The notes beneath the pieces are model-generated. The model did not search any database. It had not been told where the DNA came from and saw only the letters and a program-made list of their open reading frames with translations. The translations under genes and the position numbers were made by a program. From Anaerolineae bacterium (lineage in GTDB: Bacteria > Chloroflexota > Anaerolineae > Aggregatilineales > UBA2796), in the NCBI GenBank assembly GCA_020851855.1, contig JADZBY010000641.1, forward strand, positions 1-9,862: DNA of 9,862 nucleotides, read 5' to 3'. Positions 6,671 to 9,862 of the stretch are shown piece after piece; the stretch's first letter is position 1, and each line of letters begins with the position of its first letter.

Positions 6671-6724
6671 TTTCCCCCTCTCTATGCGGTACTCCGTGTG
6701 GAGAGGGGGCCAGGGGGTGAGGTG
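6671..6724. repeat. Hairpin repeat, copy 3 (near-identical to 5198-5250)
   Basis: Arms at 6674-6689 and 6694-6709 form a 16-bp stem with a TACT loop. The tail CCAGGGGGTGAGG matches copy 1. Relative to copy 1, transitions in both arms convert C-G and G-C pairs to U-G and G-U pairs, so the stem is kept. It begins 22 bp beyond the stop codon of the secreted-protein gene. Confidence 0.85.
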
Positions 6725-6746
6725 AACGTCCCAGCACGCCGCGCCA

Positions 6747-7490
6747 TCACTTGCGCCGGACGCGCCGCCTGCTGATCACCACCAGGCCGAGCATCCCGGC
6801 GGCGGTCGCGCCGGCGGGTCCGCCGCAAAATCCCAGGAGCAGCGGCGCCCAGAGGCCAACGCCCGTGACAATCGCACATTGCCCGGCATTCTGGATGAAG
6901 TACAGGGTGTTGCGGCAAAGCTCCGGGTCAACCGCGGCAGAGGGCGCGCTGTTGGCGAACGGCGTGGGCAGCGGGGCGGGCGGCGGCGGCGCGACGGGCG
7001 GGCCGGCGGGCGGCGCATCGGGCGCGCCGCCATTGCGGGCGATGCACTCGTCCAGGCTGAACGACTTCGAGCCGGGCGTCGGGGCGAGGTTGCCATTCGC
7101 CCCGGACACCGTGACCGTGCCGCCGCTCCGCGACACGGTCAGGCCGTTGCCTGCGTCCGTCGATCCGTTCAGGCCCAGGACCAGCGTGAGCGGAATCTTG
7201 CCGAGCAAGACCGACTCGGGGACGGCGCGCCACACTTCGATCTGGTCGAAGTTGCACCAGATCGAGTAATACTCGTCGGGAAACGGGTTCAGGCGGCGGT
7301 CATCGCCGGTCTGGGGCGGCGGCTCGTTCTGCGGCGGTTCCGGTTCGACGGTCTGCTCTGGCTCGACGGTCGGCTCCCCCTGGAATGTCCCGGCATCGAG
7401 GCGGTTTGAAGGGTGCGCCGTGAGCAGCGCAAGCGTGATCACGACAGCGGCAGCCAACACCATCCGGAGCAAGCGGGCGGGCATTCCCAT
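6747..7490 (-). CDS. Secreted or membrane-anchored protein of unknown function
   Basis: No family is recognised for this 247-residue product. It has a basic N-terminus (RLLR) and a hydrophobic segment (about 10-24) that reads as a signal peptide or anchor, with no clear cleavage site and no lipobox Cys. A Glu/Pro/Thr-rich tether (39-60) and a globular part (about 65-155, with TLVLGLNGSTDAGNG and SGGTVTVSG patches suggesting beta structure) follow. A Pro/Ala-rich spacer (156-187) leads to a hydrophobic C-terminus (about 205-239) ending in RRRVRRK. The five Cys (79, 149, 192, 205, 222) could form disulfides outside the cell. Hydrophobic segment plus Arg cluster at the end resembles a cell-surface anchoring tail, but no LPXTG or PEP motif is seen. 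ATG at 7490 was chosen over 7538 because GGGGAG lies 8 nt ahead and 7538 is almost at the predicted transcription start. Confidence 0.72.
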   Translation of the reverse strand: MGMPARLLRMVLAAAVVITLALLTAHPSNRLDAGTFQGEPTVEPEQTVEPEPPQNEPPPQTGDDRRLNPFPDEYYSIWCNFDQIEVWRAVPESVLLGKIPLTLVLGLNGSTDAGNGLTVSRSGGTVTVSGANGNLAPTPGSKSFSLDECIARNGGAPDAPPAGPPVAPPPPAPLPTPFANSAPSAAVDPELCRNTLYFIQNAGQCAIVTGVGLWAPLLLGFCGGPAGATAAGMLGLVVISRRRVRRK

Positions 7491-7498
7491 GCCATTCT

Positions 7499-7504
7499 CT
7501 CCCC
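7499..7504 (-). promoter_or_regulatory. Ribosome-binding site fixing the secreted-protein start
   Basis: On the minus strand this reads GGGGAG, with 8 nt to the ATG at 7490. The longer alternative ATG at 7538 has no comparable sequence upstream. Confidence 0.6.
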
Positions 7505-7551
7505 GATGACCACGCCGAGGCGTGTGCGGTTTGATCATAAGTATACAGTAA

Positions 7552-7579
7552 ATTAGATATACACCAGTAATATTGTCAC
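7552..7579 (-). promoter_or_regulatory. Probable sigma70-type promoter for the secreted-protein gene
   Basis: Read on the minus strand, GTGACA (from 7579 to 7574) and TCTAAT (from 7557 to 7552) each match 5 of 6 consensus bases and are 16 bp apart. The predicted start near 7545 gives a leader of about 55 nt to the ATG at 7490. A second -10-like TATACT lies at 7545-7540. The AT-rich character of this patch stands out from its GC-rich surroundings. Confidence 0.55.
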
Positions 7580-7620
7580 CACCCCTCGCCCACCGCCCTG
7601 CGGGGAGCGACGCCCGTCCG

Positions 7621-7629
7621 TGTTATAAT
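7621..7629 (+). promoter_or_regulatory. Extended -10 promoter for the CBS-ACT/hypAB operon
   Basis: TGTTATAAT is a perfect extended -10 (TG, one base, TATAAT at 7624-7629). No -35 is evident at 17 bp, which extended -10 promoters tolerate. Initiation near 7636 would give a leader of about 76 nt. Within the leader, AGAGA (7658-7662) and TCTCT (7666-7670) form a small palindrome of unknown meaning. Confidence 0.6.
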
Positions 7630-7694
7630 CGTCCGGGAGAAATGACTGCTTAAACATAGAGATTGTCTCTCGACGTTCCCGCCTTCTTCATCGT

Positions 7695-7700
7695 AAGGAG
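7695..7700 (+). promoter_or_regulatory. Ribosome-binding site of the CBS-ACT gene
   Basis: AAGGAG lies 11 nt before the ATG at 7712. Because the alternative in-frame GTG at 7700 would overlap this site, the ATG is the preferred start. Confidence 0.6.
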
Positions 7701-7711
7701 TGTTTACCGCC

Positions 7712-8377
7712 ATGCTCGTTGGCCAGTACATGACGCGAAACGTGATCACCGCCGGCCCGGACACGTCGCACCGCACCGCGCTGGACCTGATGCGCGAGAA
7801 GAACATCCGCCGCCTGCCCGTCGTACAGGGCAACCGGCTGATCGGCATCGTCTCGCTGGAAGACTTGCTCTCGACGGCCCCGTCGCCCGCCACGACGCTG
7901 AGCATGTACGAGATCGTCTCCCTGCTCGACCAGCTCAAGGTGAGCCAGATCATGGTGCATCCGGTCATCACCGTCGGCCCGGAGTGCCCACTTCAGGACG
8001 CGGCGCAGATCATGCTCGAACACCGCGTCGGCTGCCTGCCCATCATGCAGGGCGGCGAGGTGGCGGGCATCATCACCGAGACGGACATTATGCGCGTGCT
8101 GGTCATGTTGCTCGGCGGCGGCCAACCGGGTATGAACCTGACGCTGCGCATCAAGGATGAACCGGGCGCATTGGCCAACGTGGCGAACGCCATCGCACAC
8201 GCGGGCGGCAACATCGTGGCCATCAACGCCCTTCCCGCCCAGGGCAAGAGCGGCATGATCGCCATCAAAGAGCAGGGCGCGGACGAATGGACCTTGCGCG
8301 GCGACTTGAAGGAAGTCGGGGCGGAGATCGTGGACATCCAGCAGGCCCCGCCGCACCAGCCCGTGTTGTACGGCTGA
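7712..8377 (+). CDS. CBS-pair and ACT domain protein (AcuB-like)
   Basis: A 221-residue soluble regulatory protein. CBS domain 1 spans about 4-55 (YMTRNVITAGPD...RLPVVQGNRLIGIVSLEDLL) and CBS domain 2 about 76-134 (KVSQIMVHPVITV...CLPIMQGGEVAGIITETDIM). An ACT domain follows at about 142-210 (LTLRIKDEPGALANVANAIAHAGGNIVAIN). CBS pairs usually bind adenine nucleotides and ACT domains usually bind amino acids, so this is a two-ligand sensor without an obvious output domain. The arrangement is that of AcuB-like proteins, but a role in acetoin use is not implied here because no acu gene is present. hypA starts 38 bp downstream on the same strand, so cotranscription with the nickel-insertion genes is likely. 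A regulatory link to them is an inference. Confidence 0.88.
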   Translation: MLVGQYMTRNVITAGPDTSHRTALDLMREKNIRRLPVVQGNRLIGIVSLEDLLSTAPSPATTLSMYEIVSLLDQLKVSQIMVHPVITVGPECPLQDAAQIMLEHRVGCLPIMQGGEVAGIITETDIMRVLVMLLGGGQPGMNLTLRIKDEPGALANVANAIAHAGGNIVAINALPAQGKSGMIAIKEQGADEWTLRGDLKEVGAEIVDIQQAPPHQPVLYG

Positions 8378-8415
8378 GCGGGACAAGCCACCGGCGGAGC
8401 GAATAGAGCCAGCGG

Positions 8416-8868
8416 ATGCACGAGCTTTCCGTCACGCAGAACATCCTGAACATCGCCCTGGACCACGCCGCGCGCGCGCACGCCCGGCGCATCACCGCCC
8501 TGTACCTCGTCGTCGGGCAGCTTTCGACCATCGTGGACGACTCGGTCCAGTTCTACTGGGACATCGTGGCCGAAGGCACGCCCGCCGCCGGGTCTACCCT
8601 GCACTTCCGGCGCGTGCCCGCCGAGTTAGAGTGCCGGGAGTGCGGCGCGCGCTTTGGCCTGGGCCGCGACACGTTCGAGTGCCCGACGTGCGGCAGCGCG
8701 CGTGTGCAGGTCACCGCCGGGGAAGAATTTTACGTGGAAGCCATCGAGGTTGAGGGGGAAACCGAGGGCGAATCCGGCGCGCCTGGGGCGGAAGCGGAAG
8801 CCGAAGCCGACGAAACCGTGAGCAGCCCGGCATCGCCGCCGGGCGACGACGACCCGTCAGGGAAATGA
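8416..8868 (+). CDS. hypA: Hydrogenase nickel-insertion protein HypA with acidic tail
   Basis: HypA is a metallochaperone that, with HypB, delivers nickel to the large subunit of [NiFe]-hydrogenases (in some bacteria also to urease). The N-terminal MHELSVTQNIL carries the nickel ligand His2 and the invariant Glu3. The zinc-binding cysteines are Cys73/Cys76 (CRECG) and Cys89/Cys92 (CPTCG). The family usually ends after about 112-118 residues (here at YVEAIEVE). This protein continues to 150 with an acidic, low-complexity tail (about 113-150, EAEAEAEADE, then Ser/Pro/Asp). The ATG at 8416 is fixed by the required MHE start, although the ribosome-binding sequence is weak. hypB follows after 18 bp. 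Confidence 0.95.
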   Translation: MHELSVTQNILNIALDHAARAHARRITALYLVVGQLSTIVDDSVQFYWDIVAEGTPAAGSTLHFRRVPAELECRECGARFGLGRDTFECPTCGSARVQVTAGEEFYVEAIEVEGETEGESGAPGAEAEAEADETVSSPASPPGDDDPSGK

Positions 8869-8886
8869 CAGGAACTTGAACAGCGA

Positions 8887-9558
8887 ATGACCACCAAACG
8901 GATTCCGGTTGTCGAACGTGTCCTGAGCGCCAACGACCAGATGGCCGCGCTGAACCGGGCGCGCCTCGATGCGGCGGGCGTGTATGCCGTGAATTTCATC
9001 GCCTCACCCGGCGCAGGCAAAACGTCGCTCGTGGAGCAGACGGTGCGCGGCCTGAGCGGGCGCTTTCGCATCGCAGTCATCGACGGCGACATCGCCACCA
9101 GCCTGGACGCCGAGCGCGCCGAAGCGGCGGGAGCCGTCTCGCTCCAGATCAACACCGGCGGCGACTGCCACCTCGACGCCGTGATGGTCCAGGCCGGGCT
9201 GGAGCAACTCCCGCTGAACGACATCGACCTGCTCATCGTGGAAAACGTCGGCAACCTGATCTGCCCGGCCAATTTCCGGCTCGGCACGCACCACACGGCG
9301 CTCATCGCGTCCATCCCGGAAGGCGCGGACAAGCCGTACAAGTATCCGGGAACCTATCGCGGCGTGGATGCGCTCGTGGTGAACAAGATCGACCTGCTGC
9401 CCTACGTGCCGTTCGATATGGACTACTTTCGGCGCGGCGTGGAAGCGCTCAATCCCGGCGTGGTGACGTTCCCGCTCTCGTGCCGGACCGGCGAGGGCAT
9501 CGCCCCGTGGCTGGATTGGGTCGCCGCACAGGTCGCGGGGCACAAGGCGAAATCGTGA
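8887..9558 (+). CDS. hypB: Hydrogenase nickel-incorporation GTPase HypB
   Basis: A 223-residue SIMIBI-class GTPase that partners HypA and couples GTP hydrolysis to nickel transfer during [NiFe]-hydrogenase maturation. The P-loop is ASPGAGKTS (39-47). VIDGDIATSLDAER (64-77) holds the acidic switch region. The metal site at the dimer interface is represented by Cys94-His95 (GGDCHLDA) and Cys126 (NLICPA), and the guanine-specificity motif is NKID (166-169). The protein has neither the N-terminal CxxCGC nickel site of the E. coli protein nor the His-rich storage stretch of some homologues, so it is a short, core-only HypB. The ATG at 8887 follows an AGGAA 12 nt upstream. No hydrogenase structural gene is in the window. 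Confidence 0.96.
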   Translation: MTTKRIPVVERVLSANDQMAALNRARLDAAGVYAVNFIASPGAGKTSLVEQTVRGLSGRFRIAVIDGDIATSLDAERAEAAGAVSLQINTGGDCHLDAVMVQAGLEQLPLNDIDLLIVENVGNLICPANFRLGTHHTALIASIPEGADKPYKYPGTYRGVDALVVNKIDLLPYVPFDMDYFRRGVEALNPGVVTFPLSCRTGEGIAPWLDWVAAQVAGHKAKS

Positions 9559-9563
9559 ATGGC

Positions 9564-9624
9564 GGGCGGCTCGCGAGCCGCCCCTACCGCGCCGATTCGT
9601 GTAGGGGCGCGTCGTGACGCGCCC
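9564..9624. repeat. Overlapping palindromes after hypB
   Basis: A perfect 20-bp palindrome (10-bp arms 9564-9573 and 9574-9583, centre CTCGCGAG) lies 6 bp after the hypB stop. Its right arm overlaps CGCCCCTAC (9579-9587), which pairs with GTAGGGGCG (9601-9609). That right arm in turn overlaps GGGCGCGTC (9605-9613), which pairs with GACGCGCCC (9616-9624). Only some of these stems can form at once. No T-run follows, so Rho-independent termination is not supported. Confidence 0.8.
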
Positions 9625-9660
9625 GACGCTGTGGAGCTTCACGAACAGATGGGATCGTGT

Positions 9661-9770
9661 GACGCGCCCGGCGCTTCAGCGTCGGGCTGAGTGTACAAAG
9701 CCCTGACGGGCTGGAATACGCTCTTAGCCCGCAGGGCTTCGTAGCTTCAGCCTGGACCTTCAGGTCCAGG
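9661..9770. repeat. Cluster of short hairpins
   Basis: Four stems follow one another: GCCCGGCGCT/AGCGTCGGGC (9666-9675, 9678-9687, one G-U pair), AGCCC/GGGCT (9699-9703, 9708-9712), AGCCC/GGGCT again (9726-9730, 9734-9738) and CCTGGACCT/AGGTCCAGG (9751-9759, 9762-9770). The start, GACGCGCCCGGCGCT (9661-9675), repeats 9616-9630 with 14 of 15 matches. The stretch looks like mosaic intergenic repeats. Confidence 0.75.
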
Positions 9771-9838
9771 CGCAGCGCTCCGCCCTCAGCGTCGAAATCC
9801 ATTGGCGCAGGGCGCTACCACAGGTCAAGTGAAGGTCT

Positions 9839-9862
9839 ATGATCGTCGTCGCGCTCGACCAA
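9839..9862 (+). CDS. Possible start of a further gene, cut by the window edge
   Basis: ATG at 9839 opens an eight-codon frame, MIVVALDQ, that runs off the edge. A GAAGG lies 3 nt ahead, which is short spacing. The hydrophobic strand-like start ending in Asp is protein-like, but eight residues allow no identification. Its position after hypB would suit another maturation gene, which cannot be tested here. Confidence 0.3.

Larger units (their letters stand above)
9559..9838. other. Gene-free stretch filled with hairpins
   Basis: No credible gene is seen in these 280 bp. An open minus-strand frame at 9584-9802 runs through the palindromes and is judged spurious. At least six inverted repeats are present and are listed separately. 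The stretch separates hypB from the possible gene at 9839. Confidence 0.6.

Noticed and set aside
7642..7653. Three-codon upstream reading frame in the CBS-ACT leader
   Set aside because: The GGAG is only 2 nt from the ATG and sits at the predicted transcription start, so translation is unlikely.
7712..8377. Assignment as acetoin-utilisation gene acuB
   Set aside because: The domain layout fits AcuB-like proteins, but no acetoin gene is nearby and the neighbours are nickel maturation genes, so the symbol would mislead.
9559..9800. CRISPR array
   Set aside because: The repeats differ from each other, are self-complementary, have no constant length and no regular spacers.
9584..9802. Minus-strand 72-residue open frame
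   Set aside because: It runs through the palindromic repeats, has no good ribosome-binding site and no protein-like pattern.

Overview
The window is GC-rich bacterial DNA with short intergenic gaps that are heavily populated by small palindromic repeats. The gene styles (a CrcB/DUF190 pair, a CBS-ACT protein next to hypAB) and the repeats are reminiscent of Chloroflexota such as Anaerolineae. That lineage call is an inference from general resemblance and nothing in the window proves it. No rRNA, tRNA, phage gene or transposase gene is visible.

Layout. (1) Positions 1-703, plus strand: a leader with a probable promoter, a fluoride (crcB-motif) riboswitch whose 3' end overlaps an intrinsic terminator, and the fluoride channel gene crcB. 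(2) 730-1986, plus: a 418-residue protein joining a PII-like DUF190 domain to four CBS domains, 26 bp behind crcB and probably cotranscribed from the fluoride-controlled leader. (3) 2003-7490, minus: five genes. Read in the direction of transcription they are a secreted or membrane-anchored protein of unknown function, a SAM-dependent methyltransferase, a 77-residue Trp-rich protein, an ABC-F ATPase and ribonuclease Z. Three of the four gaps carry hairpin repeats, and one gap also carries a probable 139-bp MITE. (4) 7491-7711: a divergent promoter region. (5) 7712-9558, plus: a CBS-ACT protein, hypA and hypB, a likely operon for nickel delivery in [NiFe]-hydrogenase maturation. (6) 9559-9838: about 280 bp without a gene, made almost entirely of hairpins, followed by a possible next gene start at 9839.

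How the genes may work together. In the left cluster, fluoride should stabilise the aptamer, block the terminator and allow crcB expression. The downstream DUF190-CBS protein is a candidate nucleotide-sensing partner of the channel or of fluoride stress. In the right cluster a second CBS protein, with an ACT domain, precedes the nickel-insertion genes. Two different CBS-domain regulators are thus each next to an ion-handling system. The minus-strand genes are housekeeping functions (tRNA 3' processing, translation-associated ATPase) mixed with poorly known ones. The main candidates for something new are the DUF190-4xCBS protein under fluoride control, the MITE at a stop codon, the hairpin family placed just downstream of minus-strand genes, and the uncharacterised secreted protein.
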